Of a stretch of DNA of 55,704 nucleotides, positions 9,266 to 16,958 are shown piece after piece. The notes beneath the pieces are model-generated. The model saw only the letters and a list, made by a program, of their open reading frames with translations, made no database searches and was not told where the DNA came from. Position 1 is the stretch's first letter; the number at the start of each line of letters is the position of its first letter. Both the position numbers and the translations under genes were made by a program. The DNA is from JBMOLK01 sp049325575 (GTDB taxonomy: Bacteria > Bacillota > Clostridia > Acetivibrionales > Acetivibrionaceae): positions 1 through 55,704 of the forward strand of contig JBMOLK010000220.1 of NCBI GenBank assembly GCA_049325575.1, written 5' to 3'.

Positions 9266-9646
9266 TTAATAGGTTACAATATCCACATCTTTTGACTGAC
9301 CTTCAATTTTAATCATTGTACGGTTTGGAAGACACACAGCCATATCGCCTTTCTTTGAGAGCCATCCTGTCTTTACACACACCTTATCGGGACAATCAGC
9401 TTCCTCAAACCTGATACGACCTTTCTCAGCAACTATTACCTCATCATATTCCCCTGAAATTTTTATTTCCCTAGGTTCACTTATAGAATCAAGATCAATT
9501 CTTTCCACTACCTTATCATCCTGTTTGATAACCGCTATTCTGCCGGTATTGCTTCCGCTTCCCTTATACAAAGAAACACCTATAAATGAAGCAGCTATTA
9601 TTATTACGGCAATACCTAACAGTATAATATCACCTTTTTTCAACAT
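9266..9646 (-). CDS. NusG domain II-containing membrane-anchored protein (EetA-like)
   Basis: One N-terminal membrane helix (about residues 5-25) is followed by an extracytoplasmic NusG domain II (PF07009). The conserved cysteines are visible in CPDKVC and AVCLPNRT. Start choice: ATG at 9646 (MLKKGDIILLG) has AAGGA eight bases upstream; earlier in-frame TTG/ATG codons at 9673 and 9667 lie deeper in apbE and lack a good site. The gene overlaps the 3' end of apbE by 17 bases. The Listeria homologue EetA belongs to the flavin-based electron transfer locus, where the same neighbours occur. Confidence 0.83.
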   Translation of the reverse strand: MLKKGDIILLGIAVIIIAASFIGVSLYKGSGSNTGRIAVIKQDDKVVERIDLDSISEPREIKISGEYDEVIVAEKGRIRFEEADCPDKVCVKTGWLSKKGDMAVCLPNRTMIKIEGQSKDVDIVTY

Positions 9647-10664
9647 ATTCAAATTCCTTACTTTCATCTTCAAATTTGAAAACTTCCTTTAGGCCCTCTG
9701 TTACATACACCTTTTTATCTTCTGTCACAAATATTGCATCTACTCCCCTAAGACTTTCAACAAGTTCCATACCCCTGTCGAGCCCCAGTACAAAAGTTGC
9801 TGTTGAAAGAGCGTCTGCATCTATTGAAAGGTCTGCAACAATTGTTGTACCTATCAAGCCTGCCTTTGCCGGATAACCCGTTTTCGGGTCTAAAATATGA
9901 TGATATCTTTTACCATCCTGTTCAAAATACCTCTCATAATCACCGGAACTGACTACTGCTTTGTCTTTTACACTAACTATACCTATATACGTACCCTCAG
10001 GCCCCCTTGGATTTCTCACACCTATCTTCCACGGGCTTCCGTCAGGTTTGCCACCAAGAGCTGCTATATTCCCGCCCAGACTTATAAATGCTGACTTAAC
10101 TCCGTTTTTTTTGTATATCTCTAAAGCTTCATCTCCGGCATATCCCTTGGCAATTCCTCCTACATCCACTATCTGGCCTTTTTTCTCTAGCTTTGCTCTG
10201 TTATGATCCTTCTCAACTACAATACTATTATAGTTCACAAGACCCAACAAGTCTTCTATTTCACCTTTGGAGGGTATTCTTGGATTATCTGAAAATATCC
10301 CCCAAGCCTTAACCAGGGGGCCTACAGTTACATCAAATGCACCCGTACTGCTCTTGGAAAACTGTTTTGCCTTGTCCAAAACATACAGTGTATCAGTACC
10401 AAGTTCTACATACTCTTCTCCGGATGCCTTATTAAGCTCATTAATTTCACCACCCGGCTTATTAATAGTCATATCGGCTTCAATCTCATTAAGCCTTTGC
10501 ATTACCTCTGTGCTGATTCTTTCTGCATCCTTATGATTAATTCGCTGAATTATAATTGTGCCCATAGCATAATCCTGTGTTTCAACAGGATTAACCTGAG
10601 GAGCGCTGCATGAAGTTAAAAAAAGACATATAAAAAATGTCAAAAACAATAGCTTTTTTATCAT
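9630..10664 (-). CDS. apbE: FAD:protein FMN transferase, lipoprotein (ApbE/FmnB-like)
   Basis: ApbE attaches FMN from FAD to Thr/Ser of extracytoplasmic flavoproteins. The 344-residue protein has a lipoprotein signal peptide ending in LTSC (Cys19), then the family motifs YAMGTIIIQ, DVTVGPLVKAWGI, VDVGGIAKGYAGD and SLGGNIAALGG. HHILDPKTGYPA and the metal-binding segment DADALSTATFVLG follow. It is the first gene of the minus-strand unit apbE-nusG II-Gx-polyprenyl synthase and diverges from the type II NADH dehydrogenase at 11061. That context resembles Listeria FmnB, which flavinylates the surface lipoprotein PplA. No flavinylation substrate is seen in this window. Confidence 0.92.
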   Translation of the reverse strand: MIKKLLFLTFFICLFLTSCSAPQVNPVETQDYAMGTIIIQRINHKDAERISTEVMQRLNEIEADMTINKPGGEINELNKASGEEYVELGTDTLYVLDKAKQFSKSSTGAFDVTVGPLVKAWGIFSDNPRIPSKGEIEDLLGLVNYNSIVVEKDHNRAKLEKKGQIVDVGGIAKGYAGDEALEIYKKNGVKSAFISLGGNIAALGGKPDGSPWKIGVRNPRGPEGTYIGIVSVKDKAVVSSGDYERYFEQDGKRYHHILDPKTGYPAKAGLIGTTIVADLSIDADALSTATFVLGLDRGMELVESLRGVDAIFVTEDKKVYVTEGLKEVFKFEDESKEFEYVEKR

Positions 10665-10683
10665 TTAGCTCACCACTTAACAA

Positions 10684-10715
10684 AATAATGCCCCACATTA
10701 TACCAGGGCATTATT
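10684..10715 (-). promoter_or_regulatory. Hairpin in the apbE 5' leader
   Basis: AATAATGCCC at 10684-10693 pairs perfectly with GGGCATTATT at 10706-10715, twenty bases upstream of the apbE start. On the minus strand the downstream arm runs into TTTTG, so it could act as an attenuator or as a DNA operator; the sequence does not decide. The rest of the apbE-ndh intergenic region (to 11060) is AT-rich without further clear structure except the promoter noted below. Confidence 0.4.
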
Positions 10716-10893
10716 ATTATTTGATTAAAAGGGTTAATTATTCTTATGATTTTAATTACGGTTTTACATCTACCTTCTCTGTAAGCAAGACCATTATAAT
10801 ATATTATAAAATAGTATGTCAAATGAAATAGTACTAATACATATTTAACCAATACTTCACTAAAAAAAATTCTCTTAATTTTATGATAATTAT

Positions 10894-10923
10894 TTCACGA
10901 AAACAAATATAATGTGATATAAT
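10894..10923 (+). promoter_or_regulatory. Candidate promoter of the NADH dehydrogenase gene
   Basis: TATAAT at 10918-10923 lies 18 bases after TTCACG (10894-10899), a weak -35 element. A second TATAAT is at 10908-10913. The leader to the start codon would be about 130 bases. AGGAGGAAG precedes the ATG at 11061. Confidence 0.35.
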
Positions 10924-11060
10924 ATATCTTGTTTATGTTTATTTCTTTTAATTTTAGTCAATAGTAATATCAAAATTATTCGATATTTGCTCCAATGAAT
11001 TCTGCCTGATAAAATTTTAAGAATTTTTTTAGTTACCATTTAAGTGAGGAGGAAGTTTTA

Positions 11061-12836
11061 ATGCCTAAAAAAGTAATTGTTTTAGGAGCAGGCTATGCCG
11101 GAATTGAAGCGGCTCTGACTCTCTATAAAAAGAGGACGAAGAAGGATGATATTGAAATCAGTATAATTGACAAAAATTCCTATCATACTCTTCTTACAGA
11201 GCTTCATGAAGTGGCAGGAAACAGAATTGATGAAGACGGGGTTATTGTTCCCTTAAGAGACATCTTCAAGTATACGGATATTAACATAATTAAAGATAAC
11301 ATAAAGGATATTGACTTGGAAAAGAACAAGCTCATTTCACAAGATAAAGAGTATGAATACGACTATCTTATTCTTGCAGTTGGAAGTGAGCCAAATTATT
11401 ATGGAATCCCGGGTATGGAAGAACACTGTTTTCCCTTATGGTCTTACCAGGATGCCATCACCATAAGAGAGCATATAAAGGAATGCTTTATAAAGGCTTC
11501 ACAGACAAAAGATCCAAAAGTAAGAAAAGCACTGCTAACCTTTATCATAGGCGGCGGAGGCTTTACAGGAGTAGAGATGGTTGGAGAGCTTGCCCTTTGG
11601 GTAAAATCTCTCTGCAGAGAATATGGAATAAAAAGGGAAGAAGTGGATCTGAAACTTATTGAGGCACTCCCTAAGATATTAAGCAATCTTAAGGATAAAA
11701 GTATAGAAAAGAGCATGAAGTATCTTAAGAATAACCTTAAGGTGGATGTCCTTACAAACAGTGCCATAACCAAGCTAAACGAAGGAAGTGTTGAGCTTAA
11801 GGACGGTAGATCCATACCTACAAAGACTCTGATCTGGACAGCAGGTGTGAGAGCTTGCTGTTTGTCGGACGAGATTTCTGTAGAAAAAGGAAGAGCATGT
11901 AGAGTAAAGGTTGATAAATACGCTAAAACTCAATATGAGAATGTATATGCGGTTGGTGACCTGTCATGCTTTGAGTCAGAAGGACATACGCTGCCAGCTC
12001 TTGTGGAAGTAGCGTTGCAAACAGGCAAGGGTGCTGCCAAAAATGTTCTTAATGATATAAGAAACAAAGAAAAGGAAGAAATCAAGCCCAAACTTCATGG
12101 AGTTATGGTTTCCATCGGCAGCTTCTTTGGTGTAACGGACCTTATGGGAGTTCAGCTTCCAAGTCCTCTTGCCCTCTTGATGAAGTATCTTGTAAACATG
12201 CATTACCTATTTGGTATAGGGGGCTTTGAGCTTGTAATTAAATATATCAAGCACGAGTTTTTAAATAAAAGGCAGGATAAATTTATACTGGAAAAGCACT
12301 ATTCAGTGATGACACCCGCTTTTTGGCTTGTTCCGATACGTCTATTCCTTGGATATTCCTGGCTGAAGGAAGGTATAGGCAAGCTCTGGGAAGGCTGGCT
12401 GCGTGACCCAATGCTTGCAGGAATGGCTGTTGACGGTGAAACAAGTGCATCAGTAACCGAAACCGGTGAAAAGGTCTTTAGGATAATAACCGAAAATACT
12501 CCTTCCTGGTATGCCTGGATAGCTGAAAATATTGTTATACCTAATGCTCTGGTGTTCCAATGGCTTATTGTTCTGACCGAAATTGGCCTGGGTCTTGCCT
12601 TTATTTCAGGTACGTTTACATTTATTGCAGCCCTTGGTTCAATAGGCCTAAACATAAACTTCCTTCTCTCAACCGGTCTATATGAGACCTCCTGGTGGTA
12701 TATTCCGGCTGCACTATGCATGCTTGGCGGTGCCGGAAGAGCTTTTGGAGTAGACTACTATCTCATACCATATTTAATGAGACAATGGCGGTATTTTGTA
12801 AGAAATAGAAGAATAAAACCCTTTTTATTCAGGTAG
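11061..12836 (+). CDS. Type II NADH dehydrogenase with C-terminal DoxX-like membrane domain (Ndh2-like)
   Basis: Residues 1 to about 400 form a pyridine nucleotide-disulfide oxidoreductase of the NDH-2 type. It has an N-terminal FAD-binding GAGYAGIEAAL, the NADH-binding GGGGFTGVEMVGELA and the FAD-binding YAVGDLSCF. Residues about 420-591 add four membrane helices starting FWLVPIRLFLGYSWLKEGIGKL, similar to DoxX-type domains. Plain NDH-2 enzymes end near 400-450 residues; the membrane extension is a feature of the Listeria Ndh2 used in flavin-based extracellular electron transfer. It should pass electrons from NADH to a membrane quinone. The gene diverges from apbE and ends at a bidirectional terminator. 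Confidence 0.88.
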   Translation: MPKKVIVLGAGYAGIEAALTLYKKRTKKDDIEISIIDKNSYHTLLTELHEVAGNRIDEDGVIVPLRDIFKYTDINIIKDNIKDIDLEKNKLISQDKEYEYDYLILAVGSEPNYYGIPGMEEHCFPLWSYQDAITIREHIKECFIKASQTKDPKVRKALLTFIIGGGGFTGVEMVGELALWVKSLCREYGIKREEVDLKLIEALPKILSNLKDKSIEKSMKYLKNNLKVDVLTNSAITKLNEGSVELKDGRSIPTKTLIWTAGVRACCLSDEISVEKGRACRVKVDKYAKTQYENVYAVGDLSCFESEGHTLPALVEVALQTGKGAAKNVLNDIRNKEKEEIKPKLHGVMVSIGSFFGVTDLMGVQLPSPLALLMKYLVNMHYLFGIGGFELVIKYIKHEFLNKRQDKFILEKHYSVMTPAFWLVPIRLFLGYSWLKEGIGKLWEGWLRDPMLAGMAVDGETSASVTETGEKVFRIITENTPSWYAWIAENIVIPNALVFQWLIVLTEIGLGLAFISGTFTFIAALGSIGLNINFLLSTGLYETSWWYIPAALCMLGGAGRAFGVDYYLIPYLMRQWRYFVRNRRIKPFLFR

Positions 12837-12858
12837 TTTTAAAATACAAGAAAAAAAT

Positions 12859-12892
12859 AAAATCTCGTGCCATTAATGGTACGAGATTTTTT
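12859..12892. terminator. Bidirectional terminator between convergent ndh and ssb genes
   Basis: AAAATCTCGT pairs with ACGAGATTTT around an inner CCATTAATGG palindrome, with an A-run on the left and a T-run on the right, so it can stop transcription from both sides. The outer stem is identical to that of the terminator at 26366. Confidence 0.85.
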
Positions 12893-12909
12893 ATTTGAGC
12901 TGACATTTA

Positions 12910-13581
12910 TCAAACCTCTTCTTTATCAACATCTCCCTGGCCTTTTTGGTCACTGGAGCAAATCTCCATCTTGGAAACCGATACCTCATAAGCTATTTTA
13001 GATATAACCTCACCTGTTTCCAGCTTTTTCTGATATTCCCTGCTTTGTATTCTTCCCCAAATCTTAATGTTCTCTCCTACTTCCAGGCCGGAAGAATACC
13101 TGGCATTTCTTCCCCATGATATGCACGGTATATAATCGGACTTGTTATATGGCCTGTTGACTGCTAAAAGTATGTCTGTAATCTCTCTGCCAAAAGGAGT
13201 TGTTCTGTATATAGGCTTTTTGCATATATACCCATTAAGATAAATCTGATTAGAGTTTTTTATATTCTTTTCATCCTCCAAAAAGTTAATCTCTCTGGCA
13301 AAGACAGTCAAAACCAGCTTGCTTCCATCACTGCTGTTATAGTTGTTATATGAACGAAACTGTCCCTCAACTTCTATAAACTTGCCGACTTCCAGACTTT
13401 GTTTTGAGATCAGGCGTTCTGAAACTGTCACAGAAATTCTATCATAACTTTCACTAAGTCTAGGCACTTCCAACATAAACGAGTAAAACCCTTCCCCATA
13501 AACTTCATGACTAAATTCTGCTTCTGATACTATCTTTCCGGAAATGGTCACCATGTTGTTCTCAATGATGTTTCCGACCAT
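12910..13581 (-). CDS. Single-stranded DNA-binding protein with two OB folds
   Basis: The 223-residue protein contains two SSB-like OB domains in tandem. The first (about residues 8-105) shows NMVTISGKIVSEAEFSHEV and GKFIEVEGQFRSYN. The second (about 110-215) shows NQIYLNGYICKKPIYRTTPFG-ITDILLAVNR, SDYIPCISWGRNAR and GENIKIWGRIQSREY, the classical SSB pattern. Only the second looks like a standard ssDNA-binding fold; the first is more diverged. I chose the ATG at 13581 because GGAGG lies a few bases upstream; the frame is open 14 codons further. It is not the replicative ssb of the rpsF-ssb-rpsR operon; its role may be in repair, competence or sporulation. Confidence 0.75.
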   Translation of the reverse strand: MVGNIIENNMVTISGKIVSEAEFSHEVYGEGFYSFMLEVPRLSESYDRISVTVSERLISKQSLEVGKFIEVEGQFRSYNNYNSSDGSKLVLTVFAREINFLEDEKNIKNSNQIYLNGYICKKPIYRTTPFGREITDILLAVNRPYNKSDYIPCISWGRNARYSSGLEVGENIKIWGRIQSREYQKKLETGEVISKIAYEVSVSKMEICSSDQKGQGDVDKEEV

Positions 13582-14025
13582 CCGCCCTCCACACTCCTCT
13601 CTTAGGCTTCTTGCGTATATCAAAAATTTATCTAATGTAATGTTTATTCACAAAAAGCATTTTTTAGAATTATTTTGTTAATACATTAGCAAATTTCATA
13701 TCCAAATACCTGTTAAGAAAAATCTATGTTAATTATTTTAACGTTAAAAACTATAATTGTATATTACTTTTCCTAAAGAAAGGACTGCCAAGAGTGGATA
13801 CCCCCTATTTATCAATAACTATGTAAAATACCAGACTTTCTAATATACATATGGGAAATTATAGTATCAACTCATTCATAGTCTTATTATAGTATATATT
13901 TTTCGACTTGAAAATCCCTTAAAATTCATTTTATATTATTATAATATTCGGACTTAGTAAAACAAAATTTTAGTACTTTTGGATTTTAATTTATTTTAGA
14001 TCATATAAAAACAGTATTTTCTTAT
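13582..14025. other. AT-rich intergenic stretch, no gene seen
   Basis: No credible coding region or RNA gene is visible. It should hold the ssb promoter. The only notable item is a perfect 14-base palindrome TTTTAACGTTAAAA at 13736-13749, of unknown meaning. Confidence 0.5.
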
Positions 14026-14727
14026 TTACTGGTTGTTTATCAGATTAATATCTATACCGTTAACCAGAGCAAAGGTTGCAGCAGCTAAAACATTATATGG
14101 ATCAACTCCATTTAAATCGGCTTTTATTATAAACTCCTGGGGTTCAATTACAGTTCCGCTTTTGGTATATATTGACCTTTGCAGACAGCACATTATATTG
14201 TCCTTAGCCACTAAATCCCCTACACTTGATGTAGTTATGCTTGCTTTTAAGTTAAAGCCATATGTGACTATATAGTGTTTTATTCCCTGCAAAAAAAGGC
14301 TAAGCTCATTATCATCAGCATTAACTATTGCTATTCCCTTTTCATTTAACAGGGAGAATGCTTTTCTCATTTGCTCCTTGTAACTCTCTTCACTAATTTC
14401 ACTAAATTCATCGGCTTTATCGGCAAAAATAATAACATCAAATCTTAAATAGTCAAAAAATTCCTTAGACAGGCTTGAAATATCAATTTTTAGGATTAAA
14501 ATATCAATATTGCTTTTCTGGAGCTCAAGCAAATAACTTTTAATCCTCTTAGTATCCAGGTTGGATAAACTTTTTGAATCAACAATGCTCACCCTTTTTG
14601 GGGAGTTGGAAAATATAGAACTAATTAGATTAGCTGTTTTTTCTTTGTCATTTCGACCAATTATACCTGCTATAAGCACAGATTCAACCCCATTTCTATA
14701 GAGACAGCAAACTTCTAAGATAAACAT
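14026..14727 (-). CDS. Degenerate Mur-ligase middle-domain protein
   Basis: The protein aligns by eye with the central ATPase domain of MurE-type ligases. LIAGIIGRNDKEKT stands where GITGTNGKTT is expected, ILILKIDISSLS where the EVSSHSL segment is expected, and FDVIIFADKADEF replaces the TNLTRDHLDFH region. EKGIAIVNADDNEL, YIVTYGF and PYNVLAAATFALVNGID match well. The P-loop is broken and the C-terminal ligase domain is missing, so it is probably not an active ligase. Start: the ATG at 14727 has AAGGAA six bases upstream, but both lie inside repeat copy D. A GTG at 14679 with GGGG upstream may be the ancestral start. A TTG at 14754 is also in frame. Confidence 0.6.
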   Translation of the reverse strand: MFILEVCCLYRNGVESVLIAGIIGRNDKEKTANLISSIFSNSPKRVSIVDSKSLSNLDTKRIKSYLLELQKSNIDILILKIDISSLSKEFFDYLRFDVIIFADKADEFSEISEESYKEQMRKAFSLLNEKGIAIVNADDNELSLFLQGIKHYIVTYGFNLKASITTSSVGDLVAKDNIMCCLQRSIYTKSGTVIEPQEFIIKADLNGVDPYNVLAAATFALVNGIDINLINNQ

Positions 14728-14797
14728 AGATTTCCTTAAGCCTATATGATTCAAATGGCTTGCTCATCTTGTTTTCTACTTTTACAGTTCCATCTCT
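14700..14797 (-). repeat. Nested palindromic repeat, copy D, overlapping a gene start
   Basis: On the minus strand it reads AGAGATGGAACTGTAAAAG at its beginning, keeps the central AAGCCATTTGA...TAGGCTT hairpin with one change, and ends GTTTGCTGTCTCT. It overlaps the 5' end of the Mur-ligase-like gene. At the place where other copies read CTTAAGCGAATCATATG it reads CTTAAGGAAATCTATG, which forms a ribosome-binding site and ATG. Confidence 0.85.
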
Positions 14798-14850
14798 TTA
14801 ATAACTGTAATTTTATAATGTACTTTTTTTTTAATTTTATGTAGAGGAAT

Positions 14851-15621
14851 TCACTGTTTCTTCTTTTGCCTTCCAGTATGATCAATATCGTAACTATCTC
14901 TCATAATCATTTCTGATACCGGAATGAAACCATAACCTTTATTTTTAAGGGCCGTTATTAAATCCGGAAGAATTTTAGCCGTATATGATGTATCGTTATG
15001 AAATAATACGATTGAACCTCTTTTAACATTTTTAAGTACACGGTTTTGTATCTGTTCGGGTGTTATTCCGGGCTTCCAGTCCAGCGAGTCCACATCCCAT
15101 TGTATTGAATAGTGATTTAACTCCCTCGCAATTCTAATGACGTTATTGTTATAGTCGCCGTAAGGAGCCCTAAACAGGTCAACGTCTTTGCTCGTTATAT
15201 CTTTTAGCACCTCACCGCACTTTAAAATTTCACTTCTTATCCTGTTATTATCAATACATCCCATTCTCAAATGGGAGTATGAATGATTTGCTATATCATG
15301 GCCACCGTTAGAAATCATCTTAACTGCATCAGGATACTTTTTTGCCCATAAACCGACAATGAAGAAAGTGGCCCTCACATCATGCTCTTTAAGTGTATTA
15401 AGTATATGTGGTATGTCATCACTGCCCCATGCACAGTCAAATGTCAATGCTATCTTATCATCCGGATAATCTACCGAATATATGGGCAAATTACGCTTTG
15501 GCTGAAAAACCGTCATAACTTCTTCCTTTGAATATACAAAAACTGTCGCCAAAACCGCTGTTAAAAGCATTATGAATGTGTACTTAAACAAATTGTTAAC
15601 TTTAAAAACATAAAATCTCAT
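14851..15621 (-). CDS. Polysaccharide deacetylase, PdaB-like, membrane-anchored
   Basis: A 256-residue NodB-type deacetylase. One N-terminal membrane helix (about residues 12-32) anchors an extracytoplasmic catalytic domain with motif 1 ALTFDCAWGSDD, motif 2 HDIANHSYSH (metal-binding His), motif 3 FRAPYGDYN and the C-terminal GSIVLFHND. The first Asp of the TFDD motif is kept and the second replaced by Cys (TFDC), as in other PdaB proteins. PdaB acts on spore cortex peptidoglycan, so a sporulation role is likely by homology. The ATG at 15621 has GGGAG eight bases upstream and is preferred over TTG 15639. Confidence 0.85.
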   Translation of the reverse strand: MRFYVFKVNNLFKYTFIMLLTAVLATVFVYSKEEVMTVFQPKRNLPIYSVDYPDDKIALTFDCAWGSDDIPHILNTLKEHDVRATFFIVGLWAKKYPDAVKMISNGGHDIANHSYSHLRMGCIDNNRIRSEILKCGEVLKDITSKDVDLFRAPYGDYNNNVIRIARELNHYSIQWDVDSLDWKPGITPEQIQNRVLKNVKRGSIVLFHNDTSYTAKILPDLITALKNKGYGFIPVSEMIMRDSYDIDHTGRQKKKQ

Positions 15622-15703
15622 TTTATTTTCTCCCATCAAGCAATAAAATTATTCATAAATAATAATATTTATATAGAGGCACATATATGTATTTGCATAA
15701 TAA

Positions 15704-15720
15704 AACAGGTATGACCTGTT
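15704..15720. promoter_or_regulatory. Short inverted repeat upstream of the deacetylase gene
   Basis: AACAGGT-ATG-ACCTGTT is a perfect 7-3-7 inverted repeat, and a third ACCTGTT follows at 15730. It lies between the deacetylase start and repeat copy C. It may be an operator; it matches no site I can name. Confidence 0.35.
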
Positions 15721-15750
15721 ATAAGTCTACCTGTTCATTCGGATTAATTA

Positions 15751-15850
15751 AAGATAGCGAACTTTAAAGACAAACATATAATTCGCTTAACCCTATTTGA
15801 TTCAAATGGTTTTCTCACCTTGTTTACCTACTTTTGCAGTTCGATCTCCT
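15751..15850 (-). repeat. Nested palindromic repeat, copy C
   Basis: On the minus strand it begins AGGAGATCGAACTGCAAAAG, contains ACCATTTGAATCAAATAGGGTTAAGCG, and ends AAGTTCGCTATCTT. It lies between the TM1266-like gene and the deacetylase gene. Immediately beyond it the sequence TTAAAAAGCACTAG (about 15859-15872) also occurs next to copy B, so the mobile or duplicated unit may be longer than the core. Confidence 0.85.
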
Positions 15851-15875
15851 TAGAATTTAGTTGTATTAAAAAGCA

Positions 15876-16133
15876 CTAGTCTGATGAAACACTAAGGGTT
15901 TTAGCAGTTATTCCCTCCATACCGTTTAGCTCACTTTCCAGTGACCCAATCTCTTCCTTGCTTCCTATCAGCTGCAGTAATATTAACCCTTCTTCGGAGC
16001 AAACATCTCCAGCTTCATGAAGACCAAGTCTCATCTTAATCATACAACCGTGTTTGGTAATGACCTCCTGAAATTCAGGTGCTTTCTTGGAACGATGATT
16101 TATTATAACCGCCATTATATTATACTCTGCCAT
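15876..16133 (-). CDS. TM1266-like small regulator (hydrogenase-regulator family)
   Basis: The 85-residue protein fits the ACT/NikR-C-like TM1266 family, annotated as iron-only hydrogenase system putative regulator. The supporting pattern is a strand IMAVIINHRS, APEFQEVITKHGCMIKMRLGLHE, SEEGLILLQLIGSKEEI and a closing GITAKTLSVS strand. No DNA-binding domain is present. A GGGGATTAAATTA leader precedes the ATG. It follows ferritin by 22 bases and is probably co-transcribed, which is an unusual partner. No maturase or hydrogenase gene lies in the window. Confidence 0.65.
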   Translation of the reverse strand: MAEYNIMAVIINHRSKKAPEFQEVITKHGCMIKMRLGLHEAGDVCSEEGLILLQLIGSKEEIGSLESELNGMEGITAKTLSVSSD

Positions 16134-16155
16134 TAATTTAATCCCCTTTTCTTAA

Positions 16156-16674
16156 TTATTGACCCCCGTTTGCTGCCGGTGGTGTATAAACCCTCTGTGC
16201 AAGTTCGGCATCAATCATAAGAATGCCCCTGCCATCATTACCGACTAACTTGAACTTCTTAAGATTATGGTCGGCTGTAGCTTCCTCCTCAACCTGCTCA
16301 TTTATAAACCACTGTAAAAAAGAATAAGTAGTATGGTCTTTCTCACTAAGAGCAGCGTCAACTATATCGTGAATAGATTTTGTTATAAACTGCTCATGCT
16401 CCAAAGAAAGTCTTAAAACTTCCTCTATAGACTCAAAATCTACCTTTGGTGCATCAATTTGCTTTAAGGTAATTTTACCTCCTACCTGATTAATGTAGTC
16501 AAATATTTTCATTGCATGGTCACGCTCTTCCTGGGCTTGTACATAAAAAAAGTTAGCAAAACCCTCCAGGTTAATAGACTTGAAGTACCCTGACATTGAT
16601 AAATACAGATAAGCGGAATAGAACTCTTTCTGCATTTGGTCATTTAGCTTTTTCACCATATTGTCATTAATCAT
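16156..16674 (-). CDS. Ferritin (non-haem, FtnA-like)
   Basis: The 172-residue four-helix protein carries the ferroxidase ligands in the expected places. These are Glu in MQKEFYSAYLYLSM, the QAQEERDHAMKIFDYI motif (Glu and His), the Glu in SLEHEQF, and FINEQVEEEATAD. It stores iron as ferric mineral in a 24-mer and protects against iron-driven oxidative damage. AGGAGGTGAC precedes the ATG. It is followed by the TM1266-like gene. The upstream region contains TATAAT motifs but no perfect Fur or PerR box. Confidence 0.92.
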   Translation of the reverse strand: MINDNMVKKLNDQMQKEFYSAYLYLSMSGYFKSINLEGFANFFYVQAQEERDHAMKIFDYINQVGGKITLKQIDAPKVDFESIEEVLRLSLEHEQFITKSIHDIVDAALSEKDHTTYSFLQWFINEQVEEEATADHNLKKFKLVGNDGRGILMIDAELAQRVYTPPAANGGQ

Positions 16675-16854
16675 TGCAAGTCACCTCCTATAAATATTCA
16701 TTATAAATATACCCTATAATCATTAATTTTAACAGATGGGTTCAATTAAAATCTGATTAATCCTATTAATACTTATAATTTTATCCTTAATGGAGCATTA
16801 AAGTAACAAAAAATCATTTTGATCATATATTACTAATAAGTTCATAATACTAAG

Positions 16855-16897
16855 TATAATCTGGCAAAGGCGCCACAATTTTTACGGGGCCTTTTTT
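16855..16897 (+). promoter_or_regulatory. Promoter-like TATAAT and terminator-like hairpin upstream of asnB
   Basis: TATAAT at 16855-16860 is followed by AAAGGC-G-CC (16866-16874), which pairs with GG and GCCTTT (to 16894) and then a T-run to 16897. The hairpin has the form of an intrinsic terminator reading toward asnB. It would lie almost at the transcript start if that -10 is used, so either asnB starts elsewhere or this stops upstream transcription. Confidence 0.4.
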
Positions 16898-16958
16898 GCT
16901 GTTTTAGTACCTTGCAATGTGTAGTATTTCTAGATTCTAACCGGGAGTTGATGTATTT

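Noticed and set aside
10670..10852. Sixty-codon minus-strand frame in the apbE-ndh gap
   Set aside because: It overlaps the leader hairpin and AT-rich promoter DNA, has no good ribosome-binding site and its product has no recognisable pattern.
16675..16760. PerR/Fur box before ferritin
   Set aside because: TTATAATGAATATTTATA is AT-rich and similar but does not fit the 7-1-7 symmetry.
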